Positions 1 to 8,820 of a stretch of 64,000 nucleotides of DNA are shown piece by piece. Below the pieces are notes generated by a model, which did no database searches, had not been told where the DNA came from, and was given only the letters and a program-made list of their open reading frames with translations. This stretch comes from Sporosarcina psychrophila (GTDB taxonomy: Bacteria; Bacillota; Bacilli; Bacillales_A; Planococcaceae): positions 3,905,001 through 3,969,000 of the forward strand of contig NZ_CP014616.1 in the NCBI RefSeq assembly GCF_001590685.1, read 5' to 3'. A program made the position numbers and the translations under genes. Every line of letters starts with the position of its first letter. Position 1 is the first letter of the stretch.

Positions 1-1159
1 CGACAATTTGTGGGTAAATTTCTTGTGTAGGAATGGAAAGAAGTTTTTCTTCTTGCGCATTCTCCATCTGCATCATGCCTACTCCTACAGCAACATCCGT
101 CACAGTTAGTGTTTCACCACCGAAGATGAGTGCTTTCTCGGGCAATTGATAACCCACACTTTCAGGACCAATTTTCCATGCACTGTCTTCTAAAGTTACT
201 TGAGTACCGCCCCCTAGACCAAGTGAGTAGATATCAGGCATGCGATAATTGGTACGGACACCACCCACTTCAACGGCAAGAGAAGTTTGTCTCGGGAATC
301 CATTTGCTAATACACCGATATCGGTCGTCGTACCACCAATATCCACGACAATTGCATTGCGCTCTTTCGATAAAAATGAAGCCCCTCGGATTGAATTGGT
401 TGGCCCACATGCGATGGTGAAAATCGGGTACTTTTGAGCAAAGACATTAGTCATCAGTGTACCGTCATTTTGACCGAAATAAATTTTTGCATGAATGCTT
501 TCATTAACCAATGCCTGCTCAAAGCCTTCTGCTACATGCTTGATGACATTCTTAAGTGCAGCATTCAAAATGGTTGCATTTTCCCTTTCAATTAAACCAA
601 TCGTACCGATTTCACTTGAAAGGGAAATCGGAATATGTGGTAACTCCTGTTGGAAAAAAGCTGCTACTTCTTTTTCCTGATCGGCTAGAACCGGAGAAAA
701 TACACCTGTAATAGCAATCGAATCTACTGAGTCTCTAAACAACTCGACAGTCTCTATTAATTCATCTCGCACAATACCTGTAATTGGGGAACCGTTAAAT
801 TCGTAACCTCCGTGAATCAAAGCGGTTTTAGCCTGTAATTTATCGACTAAATCTTCTGGCCAGTCGACAAGTGGAGGAACCGTTGTTCCAGAAGGAAGAC
901 AAATGCGAATGATTCCAATTCTATTTAATGATTTCCTCTCCACGATTGCATTTGTGCAATGCGTCGTGCCTAGTGTTGCTATTTTAATATCTCTGACATT
1001 GACCGCCGAACTAGCTAGTAGTTCTTTAATTGTCGTTTGAATCCCTGAAAAAACATTCTTTGTGGTGGGCGTTTTTGTACTGCAGATTACTTCATTTTTT
1101 GTATTCAACAGAACTCCGTCTGTATTGGTACCGCCAACGTCAATTCCTAACCGTATCAT
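1..1159 (-). CDS. Hydantoinase/oxoprolinase family protein (HyuA-like), 3' end outside window
   Basis: ATP-dependent amidohydrolase-type protein of the hydantoinase A/oxoprolinase family, which acts on cyclic imides or 5-oxoproline-like substrates in the cytoplasm. The frame is open for 386 codons and leaves the window at its left edge; the family is usually 500 residues or more, so roughly the last quarter is missing. The N-terminus has the ASKHA-type glycine motif LGIDVGGTNTDG (residues 4-15). A second phosphate-binding stretch, VVDIGGTTTDIG, lies further in and is followed by the typical FGGETLTVTDVAV segment. The ATG overlaps the stop of the DUF917 gene (ATGA), so translation is probably coupled. 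Context (permease, DUF917, TetR) supports a catabolic role. The substrate cannot be read from sequence. Confidence 0.88.
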   Translation of the reverse strand, partial: MIRLGIDVGGTNTDGVLLNTKNEVICSTKTPTTKNVFSGIQTTIKELLASSAVNVRDIKIATLGTTHCTNAIVERKSLNRIGIIRICLPSGTTVPPLVDWPEDLVDKLQAKTALIHGGYEFNGSPITGIVRDELIETVELFRDSVDSIAITGVFSPVLADQEKEVAAFFQQELPHIPISLSSEIGTIGLIERENATILNAALKNVIKHVAEGFEQALVNESIHAKIYFGQNDGTLMTNVFAQKYPIFTIACGPTNSIRGASFLSKERNAIVVDIGGTTTDIGVLANGFPRQTSLAVEVGGVRTNYRMPDIYSLGLGGGTQVTLEDSAWKIGPESVGYQLPEKALIFGGETLTVTDVAVGVGMMQMENAQEEKLLSIPTQEIYPQIV

Positions 1160-2250
1160 GAAGGCACAAACTCCTTTATCAGTATTTCTAATGGCGTATA
1201 GTCATATGGATACTTGAAATAACGCGGGCCTGCCGTCTCAATGCCAATTGGCGTCCGCCATCTCTCGTTCGCCGGAAAAGCTACAATGATGACGCGAGCT
1301 CCATATCTCAAACCTTCTGTTGTAATGGGCATGCCCGTTTCTTCATCTAAAACAGCAATTAAATCTGGTGTCATAGCAATCGGTTTGTTATTTATTTCAG
1401 CAAGAAGATGTTCATTTTGGAAGGATAGCACGCAAGAATCAAGATTATTTTCTTCGCTGCCTTCAAAAACAGCTTTCCCTCTCGTAAATCCACCCTCGAT
1501 TCCCCTCTTGATTTCAACTGCTTTTCCTCTAAATAATTGATGTCCATTTAATAATGTAAGCATTTGTTCGATTGGATGCACTGCTCCATTTCGTGGCTGT
1601 TTCAGTATCTCGCCTATTTTTTTAGCAAGTGTCAATGTACCTGGAATGACGCTTTTTTTCGCTTGTGTACCCGTCACTCCATAATCAGCTACAATTGACG
1701 ATCCTCCCATCGAGATCGTAATACTACGAGCAATTTTTTCACTCCAGTGGCCATCTGCCGGTTCAATCGTGACCGTGTTTCCTTTTTCATCTGCAATCGT
1801 GACCAATTCAGGTTTTAGCCCATCAAGATGAAAAGTAACCATTTGAGCTTCTGGAAAAGCACGTCCCATTGCATCGCCGTCTAAAATCGGGATCCCTTTC
1901 ATCGCTGCTACAGCCACCGGAATCAATGAGTTAACTCCACCAATTTCGATCGGCATGACGATATCTATTTTTTTCCCGCTCGCTTTTTCATACGCAAGCA
2001 AAGGTGCCATTAACATTTCGAATGAAGGAATTTTTTCGACGAGCACACTGGGGGACCCCATACCGCTAATAGGAACAATCCAATGATCTTCTTTCAACTC
2101 ATCCATCGTAATTACTTGAACAGGTCCATATTTACGAATCGCATGAAGAGCCATTAATTTCCCTATATAGGGATCCCCGCCCCCACCTGTCCCAAGAACG
2201 GATGCTCCGATTGCAATGTGCTCGATATCTTCTTCATTTAACCACTTCAT
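1156..2250 (-). CDS. DUF917 family protein
   Basis: A 364-residue protein of the DUF917 family, which is habitually encoded beside hydantoinase/oxoprolinase genes and is thought to be part of the same amidohydrolase system (family knowledge; no defined reaction). The N-terminal signature ASVLGTGGGGDPYIGK is visible at about residues 14-29. I place the start at the ATG preceded by AAGGAG (position 2250), not at upstream in-frame codons, because the ribosome site sits 6-10 nt before it. The gene overlaps the end of the permease by 17 nt and the start of the hydantoinase by 4 nt, so all three are one transcription unit. Confidence 0.85.
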   Translation of the reverse strand: MKWLNEEDIEHIAIGASVLGTGGGGDPYIGKLMALHAIRKYGPVQVITMDELKEDHWIVPISGMGSPSVLVEKIPSFEMLMAPLLAYEKASGKKIDIVMPIEIGGVNSLIPVAVAAMKGIPILDGDAMGRAFPEAQMVTFHLDGLKPELVTIADEKGNTVTIEPADGHWSEKIARSITISMGGSSIVADYGVTGTQAKKSVIPGTLTLAKKIGEILKQPRNGAVHPIEQMLTLLNGHQLFRGKAVEIKRGIEGGFTRGKAVFEGSEENNLDSCVLSFQNEHLLAEINNKPIAMTPDLIAVLDEETGMPITTEGLRYGARVIIVAFPANERWRTPIGIETAGPRYFKYPYDYTPLEILIKEFVPS

Positions 2251-3526
2251 ACTGATTCTCCTTCGTAAATTGACGTTTAATGACAAAACAAAAAATTCCC
2301 TGTGTAACAAAAGCGATGATGAAACTATCTAAAGATGGAATTGTTGTCAGTTTGAAAAGTTCCAGTCCAATTGGTTTCTCCAGTGTCATCCAGCTCACTA
2401 AAGTCCCCGTCCCCCAAGCGATCAACGGATATGCTTTGTACTTTGCAGAGGATTCAAATGACAGCATTTTTGCCCCGCCTATATAGTAAATGGCCGTATA
2501 CACACCGCCTATTGGTGCGATAAACATTGTGATAATACTCAGGAAGTTAATGAAGTTTCCATAAATCCCGAAGACGGCCATAAGCGTCCCAATTGTACCT
2601 GCCGCAAAAGTTAATTTCGCTTTACTAGTCTTCGTAAAAATAACAGCTAAACCGAGTCCAGAAGAATAAGCATTACTCGTATTAGTTGTCCACTGCGCCA
2701 AAATCAATACGAGAATACCCGGAATCCCAAGACCGACAGTCAGCATAATCGTCGTCAAATTTTCTTCATTCATGACACGGGATAGAATCATCGCAATGAC
2801 CAACATAAAACTATTACCAATAAAGAAACCAAAGAAAGAAGCTAGAACTGCATCTTTTTTTGTTCGAGCCCAGCGTGAAATGTCCGGTGAAATTACCGCA
2901 CCTACAACAAAGATACTAATCACCAGTGAGATTGCCATTCCTATCGAGAATGTATTTTCTACAGGCGCCCCGATACTAGCAGTGCCAAATTTAGTGATCG
3001 CCATTCCAACCGCGAGAATCACTAATATGATTAATAGTGGTACAGACCAAGAACTGAGCTTCTCTATTGCACGGTATCCGAACATCGCCGTTAACATCAT
3101 CAGCAATCCACCTATTCCAGCTAGAAGCGGAATGGGTAATTGAATTCCGATTGCCTCGGAGATAGCAACAGTTGCGTTTTCGGCAAAAAAACCAGCTTGT
3201 ACACCAAACCACCCCATTAACGAGATAGCAAGAAAGGCCGAAACAATTTTCGCGCCTGAACTTCCGAAGGCGGAACGAGAAATCATAGACGTTGATAAGC
3301 CAGTAGCCGCCCCAACGTATGCACAAAATGCAGCTAGAACACCCAATATCAGGGATCCGATTACCACAGACAGCAAGGCGTCATTAAAAGCCATTCCTGC
3401 CCCGAGTTGTGCGCCAAATAGCATAGCAGATAAATCAATTCCAACAGCAATCCAGATTAGACTGATGGAAAACCATTTCTTACGTTCATGCATCGGTACA
3501 ACTTCTCGAGCATAATCATTTTGCAT
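2234..3526 (-). CDS. NCS1-family permease (cytosine permease-like)
   Basis: A 430-residue polytopic membrane protein with about twelve hydrophobic helices, resembling the CodB/purine-cytosine branch of the NCS1 nucleobase:cation symporters. Visible family features are the N-terminal RKKWFSISLIWIAVGIDLSAMLFGAQLGAG region (written here as separate blocks RKKWFSISLIW and GAQLGAG) and the SPDISRWAR stretch in the middle. It presumably imports the cyclic amide or nucleobase-like compound handled by the downstream DUF917/hydantoinase pair. The ATG at 3526 follows GAGGGGGA at good spacing; a TTG six bases upstream is less likely. The start lies inside the end of the TetR gene, showing co-transcription. 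Exact substrate unknown. Confidence 0.85.
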   Translation of the reverse strand: MQNDYAREVVPMHERKKWFSISLIWIAVGIDLSAMLFGAQLGAGMAFNDALLSVVIGSLILGVLAAFCAYVGAATGLSTSMISRSAFGSSGAKIVSAFLAISLMGWFGVQAGFFAENATVAISEAIGIQLPIPLLAGIGGLLMMLTAMFGYRAIEKLSSWSVPLLIILVILAVGMAITKFGTASIGAPVENTFSIGMAISLVISIFVVGAVISPDISRWARTKKDAVLASFFGFFIGNSFMLVIAMILSRVMNEENLTTIMLTVGLGIPGILVLILAQWTTNTSNAYSSGLGLAVIFTKTSKAKLTFAAGTIGTLMAVFGIYGNFINFLSIITMFIAPIGGVYTAIYYIGGAKMLSFESSAKYKAYPLIAWGTGTLVSWMTLEKPIGLELFKLTTIPSLDSFIIAFVTQGIFCFVIKRQFTKENQYEVVK

Positions 3527-4100
3527 CTTCAATCCCCCTCAATATTAGAGTTGTTAGATGGAAAGCATGTTGGAGTTGCTCTGACAAAATATTTTCATCG
3601 TACATATTCATTTCCCAAAAGATGCCGTCCATTAGTAAAAGAAATTGTTTTGTTACATTGACACTTTGTTGATCAGAAATGGATGGGTAGTAATGCTTTA
3701 AAGAAGTGTTTAGCGATTGTATGAGCCAGTTATCAAATTGCTCCATATGATTTTTCAGAAACTGCTTTATCTCTGGCGGAGGAGAAGTGATCAATGAAAT
3801 ATAAGCCGCCGTTTCTTCTTCTTTTTCTTTATGGAATGAGACAGTACCATGCAGCAAACTACAGAAAATCTCTTCTATTGGGGAGTTTTCTACTTCATCC
3901 ATAATTTTTTTCATCTGACTAAAGTGTTCTTCTAATAACTTCTGGAATGCTGCAATAAATAGAGCTTCTTTGTTTTGGTAAAAAAAGTAGATGGAAGCAG
4001 GCTTAATGCCAACTTCTGTAGCAATTTTTTGCATCGTTGCGCCTTGATAACCGTAACGTGAATAATGATAAATAGCCGCTTTCAATAATTTTTCTCTCAT
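3516..4100 (-). CDS. TetR family transcriptional regulator
   Basis: A 194-residue regulator with an N-terminal TetR helix-turn-helix: REKLLKAAIYHYSRYG, then TMQKIATEVGIKPASIYFFYQNKEALF (read in blocks), residues about 2-48. The remainder is an all-helical ligand-binding domain. It is first in the operon with the permease, DUF917 and hydantoinase genes. The ATG at 4100 is preceded by GGTGGGGAT. A palindrome lies between the -10 element and the start, so autoregulation with derepression by the operon's substrate is the simplest model (inference). Confidence 0.88.
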   Translation of the reverse strand: MREKLLKAAIYHYSRYGYQGATMQKIATEVGIKPASIYFFYQNKEALFIAAFQKLLEEHFSQMKKIMDEVENSPIEEIFCSLLHGTVSFHKEKEEETAAYISLITSPPPEIKQFLKNHMEQFDNWLIQSLNTSLKHYYPSISDQQSVNVTKQFLLLMDGIFWEMNMYDENILSEQLQHAFHLTTLILRGIEDAK

Positions 4101-4111
4101 TGTGTATCCCC

Positions 4112-4160
4112 ACCTAATAAGTATTAGGTTAATAATACAACGATACTTTTTAATAATCAA
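4112..4160 (-). promoter_or_regulatory. Promoter and TetR operator-like palindrome
   Basis: On the minus strand TTGATT (4155-4160) and TATTAT (4132-4137) are separated by exactly 17 nt, a good sigma-A promoter. Immediately after the -10 lies a perfect 8-bp inverted repeat, ACCTAATA-AG-TATTAGGT on the plus strand (4112-4129), 11 nt from the TetR start. Such placement is typical of a TetR repressor site that blocks its own operon. Confidence 0.7.
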
Positions 4161-4165
4161 CAACA

Positions 4166-4657
4166 TTCCGACTTATCATTTAATGGAACTTCTTAGCCTT
4201 TGTAATTTTGAAAGAGTTTTTTTATTCTTTGAGATAGCAATTTTCGAGCGCTTTTATGGATTATAATGTACCTGTTCTGGGGGGTCTTTCGACAGAAAAC
4301 AATTTGCGCGGTTGTGGGTGTTAGGAATAAAGTAAAATAAATCATGCGATTCCATAATAATACTAAGGAGTCAGGAAGAGGTCCGTAAATCTGATTGCCA
4401 CTGTATTTTCCGAATAGCTTCACGTAGTGTGGCACCTGAAATTCTTTATACTACAAAAATGCTTTTACAACGTTGCTGATCAAACCAGCTTCAGCTTTGC
4501 CTTTTAGTTCAGACATTTCAAGACTCATCGGCTTGCCCATATCTTGCTTAACGGAAAAATACGGCAATGGCTGCGTAACCCGCATCCTGTGGGCCTCCGA
4601 GCCGTCTAGACATTATTCTAAGTCAAAAAAACGTATACTTTCTTAGCTATGAACAGC
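4166..4657. other. Intergenic region, no convincing gene
   Basis: About 490 nt between the TetR gene and the next terminator. The only long frame lacks a ribosome site and recognisable features. A GC-rich patch at about 4565-4605 (containing CCCGCATCCTG and GGCCTCCGAGCC) resembles part of the element at 5520-5720 and may be a degraded copy. Nothing else seen. Confidence 0.5.
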
Positions 4658-4689
4658 AAAACCAGCCATTTATAATCTTGGCTGGTTTT
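4658..4689. terminator. Bidirectional rho-independent terminator
   Basis: Inverted repeat AAAACCAGCC / GGCTGGTTTT with a 12-nt loop, giving U-rich tails on both strands. It lies just past the stop of the minus-strand hypothetical gene at 4721-5362. Confidence 0.75.
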
Positions 4690-4720
4690 AGTTTAGATTT
4701 TATGTCATTGCATCAGAAAG

Positions 4721-5362
4721 TTATTCTGGAAACGTTATTACAAGATTTCCTTCGATATTTACAACCTCAATCAGTTCCTCGTTAAACAAATACGGTGTAT
4801 CATTTTTGTCCTGTGGTGTTATTGCCTCGTAGCTATTCTTGACAGACAAAACCTGAAATGTAACTGGAATATAGCGGCCTTTATTTAATGTCTTCATGTT
4901 CCCCATCAAAAATACTTCTTTGCTGGAAACGGCAAAACTCAGATGCCCCACTTCTTTATTCAAATTACCCGATACTAATTTTACGTCCTGCAATAAAGAA
5001 ATCGTGCATAAAATGAAATCATTGATGATTTCAGCAGGTAATTTCTCAAAGCCATTTTTCAAAAACAGCGCGTTAAAACCATTCCTTATTTCTTTAAACG
5101 AGAAGATATCCTCAATTTTTTTAGCTTTGACCCCATTACCCAAATTTGCGATAACCTGTTTGCAGTCTCCTAGGTACTCCCCTACATATCCCGAGCTCTT
5201 CTCCCTTAGAGCGATGAAATCAGCAAGTCCATTAACACTATCAATTCCATGCGCATCGTCTCGAACCAACATCATGAAACTATAGAAGTCCTTTTCATCA
5301 AAACTTCTTTCAACAAATTTGTTGTAGTAGTGTGCAAATAACTGTTGTTCTTTCTTATCCAT
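4721..5362 (-). CDS. Hypothetical cytoplasmic protein
   Basis: A 213-residue protein I do not recognise. It has no signal peptide, membrane segment or catalytic motif. The N-terminal half is acidic and helical (DKKEQQLFAHYYNKFVERSF), and the C-terminal third looks beta-rich and ends in VNIEGNLVITFPE. It stands alone, with a terminator directly downstream (4658-4689) and a purine-rich ribosome site (AAAAGGGTGGAAG) before the ATG. Base use and length look like a genuine gene, but no function can be inferred. Confidence 0.6.
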   Translation of the reverse strand: MDKKEQQLFAHYYNKFVERSFDEKDFYSFMMLVRDDAHGIDSVNGLADFIALREKSSGYVGEYLGDCKQVIANLGNGVKAKKIEDIFSFKEIRNGFNALFLKNGFEKLPAEIINDFILCTISLLQDVKLVSGNLNKEVGHLSFAVSSKEVFLMGNMKTLNKGRYIPVTFQVLSVKNSYEAITPQDKNDTPYLFNEELIEVVNIEGNLVITFPE

Positions 5363-5519
5363 GACGCTTCCACCCTTTTCACTATTCTTTTACGTATCTT
5401 TACTATAATCATAACATGCTTAGGAACATACTTTCTACAATGCGGTTGTAAATGTTCGGTATTACTTATTTGGAGTGAACTGGTTGCTACACCTTCATTA
5501 GTATAATGAACAAATCTAG

Positions 5520-5720
5520 CGAAGGAGCGACACTAATGAAAGGCAGCCCAATGTCGCCGCGTCCTGCGGCAAAGGCTGCACACCCGCATCCTGCAGGCGC
5601 CGAAGCAATAAGACCAAGGAGGGATGCAATTCAATCCCTCCCAAGTGATCTTCTGATGGGCTTATTGCGTGAGGCCATCACCAAGCGACAAAGCGGTGTT
5701 GGAAGAACATTCTTTTTGTA
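5520..5720. other. GC-rich structured element, probable dispersed repeat
   Basis: About 200 nt that are richer in GC than their surroundings and contain nested inverted repeats. An outer stem GCAATAAG (5605-5612) / CTTATTGC (5661-5668) encloses an inner stem GGAGGGAT (5618-5625) / ATCCCTCC (5634-5641). A 71-codon plus-strand frame spans it, but composition and structure suggest it is not a gene. A partial similarity is seen at about 4565-4605. From memory, similar sequence recurs between genes in related genomes; I could not check this. Confidence 0.45.
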
Positions 5721-5783
5721 AGTGCCGTCTATATAAATATACACTCGAAATATATTTTTCTTGCTTTTTAACTAGCACAAAAA

Positions 5784-5808
5784 ACCAGCCCTCACAATCC
5801 AGGCTGGT
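5784..5808 (-). terminator. Rho-independent terminator of the alpha/beta hydrolase gene
   Basis: ACCAGCC (5784-5790) pairs with GGCTGGT (5802-5808), and the minus-strand transcript continues into a run of U. It lies 13 nt beyond the stop codon. Confidence 0.75.
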
Positions 5809-5820
5809 CCTCATTTAACA

Positions 5821-6645
5821 TTACGCAATACTAACAAGCTTACTAGTTGCTAATAATTCCTGCTCCACTTTAACTTGTTCCTTGATAAACTGTATAGCTA
5901 TTTGATTGAACTCTTTATGCTTCTCAATATTACAGACATGGCCGCATTGCTCAATAATATGCAATCTAGCGCTTTTATCCTTTATCGTATCTTCTTCAAC
6001 CGGGCCAAGAAACATATAGTCTTGATCACCCATGATGTACATCTTGGGAATTTCATGTTTTTCACAATCAATTCGCGGATAAATTTCACAAACCTTGGCA
6101 GCAAATCGATACCATTTAATAAACCCTTTTTGACGAATTTTCTTTGCTTCTAGGATGAAAACGTCCCTTGATTTCTTATGGTGTGCTTTAGGCATAAGTA
6201 TACGTGCAAATGTTTTATACAACCACATGTAGGGGACCACACTTTTAAGCAAATTTCCTGTTCTCAGAATCAATTTCGCAACACTTGTTAAACGGATAAT
6301 TGCACCACCTAAAATCATGCTTTTAATTCTACTGGGTGCGTAAATATGCATCGCATGTAAGACAACAGAACCCAAACTAATGCCGGCAAAGTGAGCCTTC
6401 TCAATAGAAAGGCAATCCATTACCTTTACGACATCTTTAGCTAAAATTTCAGGTGTATATGTCAGCATTTCAGGTTCATAATTAGCAGAACCGCCATGAT
6501 CTCTTAAGTCAATGAAGAGCAGGTTGAAATGCTTTTTAAACTCTTTTATTTGTTTATACCATATATTTGAATTTCCACCCAAGCCATGAAGAAATACGAC
6601 CCACTCATGCTGAGGACCTAAGTTATGCGTTTCATAATGTAACAA
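5821..6645 (-). CDS. Alpha/beta hydrolase
   Basis: A 274-residue single-domain alpha/beta hydrolase. Visible features are the oxyanion-loop HGLGG (residues 20-24), the nucleophile elbow GISLG with Ser90, the acid region MGDQDYMF (Asp207 or Asp209), and the catalytic His236 in CGHVCNIE. There is no signal peptide, so it is cytoplasmic. The start is probably the TTG at 6645, with AAGAGGG about 10 nt upstream; no ATG suits. It is monocistronic with its own terminator. Substrate unknown; such enzymes are generic esterases or lactonases. Confidence 0.85.
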   Translation of the reverse strand: MLHYETHNLGPQHEWVVFLHGLGGNSNIWYKQIKEFKKHFNLLFIDLRDHGGSANYEPEMLTYTPEILAKDVVKVMDCLSIEKAHFAGISLGSVVLHAMHIYAPSRIKSMILGGAIIRLTSVAKLILRTGNLLKSVVPYMWLYKTFARILMPKAHHKKSRDVFILEAKKIRQKGFIKWYRFAAKVCEIYPRIDCEKHEIPKMYIMGDQDYMFLGPVEEDTIKDKSARLHIIEQCGHVCNIEKHKEFNQIAIQFIKEQVKVEQELLATSKLVSIA

Positions 6646-6694
6646 ATGAAATTAACCCTCTTCCCTTTAGAGCAATCCACAAAAAACCTACATT

Positions 6695-6991
6695 TTATCG
6701 AAATTTGTCGGTTTTTGTTATCTTATGAATACTATTGTAATTCATTCGTTTACAAAAGTCTTGTGCTAGCCTGAAAGAATCGCCTCGAATTTTCCCACTG
6801 TACTTTTTGTTGTCACAAAAGAGAATTATCTCCTTGTGCACGCTACCCTTAGAGAGTTTATCCATTATTAGCCAAATATTATTCCTCAAACTCATCCGCT
6901 TGTATAGGACGTTCATATTCCACCGGTAATCAATCACATTCGCCGCGTGAACGATCATATATCCTGCCAACCGATCATTACTACCACACAA
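6695..6991 (-). CDS. Doubtful small ORF, partly inside repeat array
   Basis: A 98-codon frame whose first third lies in the tandem repeats at 6928-7430. The C-terminal part (KGSVHKEIILFCDNKKYSG and onward) looks like ordinary coding sequence, but no family is recognised and no ribosome site precedes an internal start convincingly. It could be a remnant of a degraded gene into which the array has spread. Confidence 0.2.
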   Translation of the reverse strand: MCGSNDRLAGYMIVHAANVIDYRWNMNVLYKRMSLRNNIWLIMDKLSKGSVHKEIILFCDNKKYSGKIRGDSFRLAQDFCKRMNYNSIHKITKTDKFR

Positions 6992-7430
6992 ACGATCATA
7001 TAACCCGCCAACCGATCATTAACACCACACGCTCGATCATATAACCTGCCAACCGATCATACCCCCGCATGAACGATCATATCCTCTGCCAACCAATCAT
7101 AACGCCACACAAACAATCATATATCCTGCCAACCAATCAGTAACGCCGCACGAACAATCATATATCCTGCCAACCGATCAGTAATACCACACGCTCGATC
7201 ATATTTCCTACCAACCAATCAGTAACGCCGCACGAACGATCATATTTCCCGCCAACCGATCAGTAACACCACACGCTCGATCATATATCCCACCAACCAG
7301 TCATTACTACCTCACGCACGATCATATAATCCTCCAACCAATCATAACGCCACACCAACAATCATATTTCCCGCCAACCGATCATAACCCCCACATAACC
7401 AATCACATACACCCCCCCAGCCCAATCATT
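6928..7430. repeat. Tandem array A1, 20-21 bp units (CGATCATAT family)
   Basis: About 24 degenerate units of 20 or 21 bp, each opening with CRATCATAT or CRATCAKTA on the plus strand. Two unit types alternate: one ending ...TCCTGCCAAC, the other ending ...CCACACGAA or ...CCACACGCT. Read on the minus strand this is the same ATATGATCG core as arrays A2 and A3, in opposite orientation. The period is not a multiple of three and the frames are broken, so it is non-coding. Its right end lies 19 bp from the pgi terminator stem. Confidence 0.9.
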
Positions 7431-7440
7431 TCCTATATAC

Positions 7441-7474
7441 AAAAAAAAATCAGACATTTACGTACATGTCTGAT
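7441..7474 (-). terminator. Rho-independent terminator of pgi
   Basis: ATCAGACA (7449-7456) and TGTCTGAT (7467-7474) form a stem. The minus-strand RNA ends in nine U (plus-strand A run at 7441-7449). Confidence 0.85.
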
Positions 7475-7515
7475 CTTCATTTTATTAAGTTGTAGATCAC
7501 TAAAACTCACACCTG

Positions 7516-8820
7516 TTATAGAGCCGCTATTACATGCCCGGGTTTCTCCAACAATCTAAAGATATTGTTTTTATATTCTTCAACCCCTGGCTGGTCGAAA
7601 GGATTTAGGCCCTGCAAGTAAGCACTCATGGCACATGAAAGTTGGAAGAAATATATGAGATAACCAACATGATAGGCATCTTGTTTAGCCACTTCAAGAC
7701 GTAGTAAAGGTACACCTCCATCTCGGTGCGCTTCCATTGCCCCGTGCATCATTACTTCATTTATTTCATTTAATGTTTTATCCGATAGATAATTCAAGCC
7801 GTCCAAATTCTCTTTAGATGAAGGTATCGCACAATCCTCCGCTTCTTCTGCGAAATGGACAAACGTTTCAAAGAGCATCCGTTGACCATCTTGTATATAT
7901 TGACCGAGGGAATGTAAGTCGGTAGGATATGCGACGGCGGCAGGGAAAATACCGTTTCCGCCCTTCCCTTCACTTTCACCAAAGAGCTGCTTCCACCACT
8001 CATGGAAAGTTTCAAAGGATGGGGAAAAGCTCGCTAAAATTTCGACATTGTAGCCTTCAGATAACAGTAGCGTTCGTAAAGCAGCATACTGATAAGCTAT
8101 ATTCGAACCTATATCTGCGTTCGAGAGATCATGAATGGCTTTTTTTGCTCCTGCAAGGAGTTCTTCAATATCGACCCCAGCTACTGCAAGAGGGATTAAA
8201 CCAACTGGCGTGAGAACAGAATAACGGCCCCCAATATCATTTGGTATGATGAAAGACGTAAATCCTGAACGGACAGCCATTTCCCTCAAGGCACCTTCTG
8301 ATTTATCGGTAATCGCAACAATTCGTTCGCTTGCGGATGAACCATAACGGTTTTCCATATATTCAAGCATAATCCGGAAAGCAATTGCAGGTTCCGTTGT
8401 TGTTCCAGATTTCGAAATAACAATAATGGCAACTTCTTTACTCCCCATATAGCTTAATAATTGTTTCATATACGCACCGCTCAAGTTTTGGCCAGCAAAG
8501 AGTACTTCAGGATCATCCGACTTTTTTTCAAAATACGGTGATAGAGCGTCTTGAATCGCTTTCGCTCCTAAATAAGAACCTCCGATACCTATGACAACAA
8601 CTAAATCTGCATTTTCACGCAGTTTTTTCGCCGCCTTCAGAGCATCCTCTAATTCATTTGACGAAATCTCATTCGGGTAATTCTTCCACCCCAAATAATC
8701 AGCACCTTCAGAAGTACCTTTGTTCATTTCTTGATGAATCGTTTTCACTTGTGTACCAAATACTTCCTCAAGCTTACTTATAGATACATGTGATTGATTT
8801 AATGTTAACGGAATTACCAA
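7516..8820 (-). CDS. pgi: Glucose-6-phosphate isomerase
   Basis: Interconverts glucose-6-phosphate and fructose-6-phosphate in glycolysis and gluconeogenesis. The 434-residue protein has the sugar-phosphate isomerase loop VIGIGGSYLGA, the phosphate-binding VISKSGTTTEP, and the family signature around FHEWWKQLFGESEGKGG. It is slightly shorter than the B. subtilis enzyme (about 450). The start is a TTG at 8820 with AGAAGGGGAG 9 nt before it; an ATG just upstream is out of frame and hits a stop at once. It is monocistronic with a strong terminator. Confidence 0.97.
   Translation of the reverse strand: MVIPLTLNQSHVSISKLEEVFGTQVKTIHQEMNKGTSEGADYLGWKNYPNEISSNELEDALKAAKKLRENADLVVVIGIGGSYLGAKAIQDALSPYFEKKSDDPEVLFAGQNLSGAYMKQLLSYMGSKEVAIIVISKSGTTTEPAIAFRIMLEYMENRYGSSASERIVAITDKSEGALREMAVRSGFTSFIIPNDIGGRYSVLTPVGLIPLAVAGVDIEELLAGAKKAIHDLSNADIGSNIAYQYAALRTLLLSEGYNVEILASFSPSFETFHEWWKQLFGESEGKGGNGIFPAAVAYPTDLHSLGQYIQDGQRMLFETFVHFAEEAEDCAIPSSKENLDGLNYLSDKTLNEINEVMMHGAMEAHRDGGVPLLRLEVAKQDAYHVGYLIYFFQLSCAMSAYLQGLNPFDQPGVEEYKNNIFRLLEKPGHVIAAL

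Noticed and set aside
4193-4435. Minus-strand frame of 80 codons
   Set aside because: No ribosome site or recognisable motif, and unlikely composition; it falls in an intergenic region.
5506-5721. Plus-strand frame of 71 codons (MNKSSEGATLMKGSP...)
   Set aside because: The sequence is dominated by nested inverted repeats and GC-rich repeats, with no family match recognised. Treated as a structured or repeated element instead.
4658-5808. Insertion-sequence ends suggested by two similar AACCAGCC/GGCTGGTT inverted repeats (4658-4689 and 5784-5808)
   Set aside because: Each is a self-contained terminator hairpin at the end of a different gene. No transposase or target duplication lies between them.
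6928-7430. Possible CRISPR array
   Set aside because: Units are 20-21 bp with only a 9-10 bp conserved core and no spacer/repeat distinction. No cas gene is anywhere in the window.
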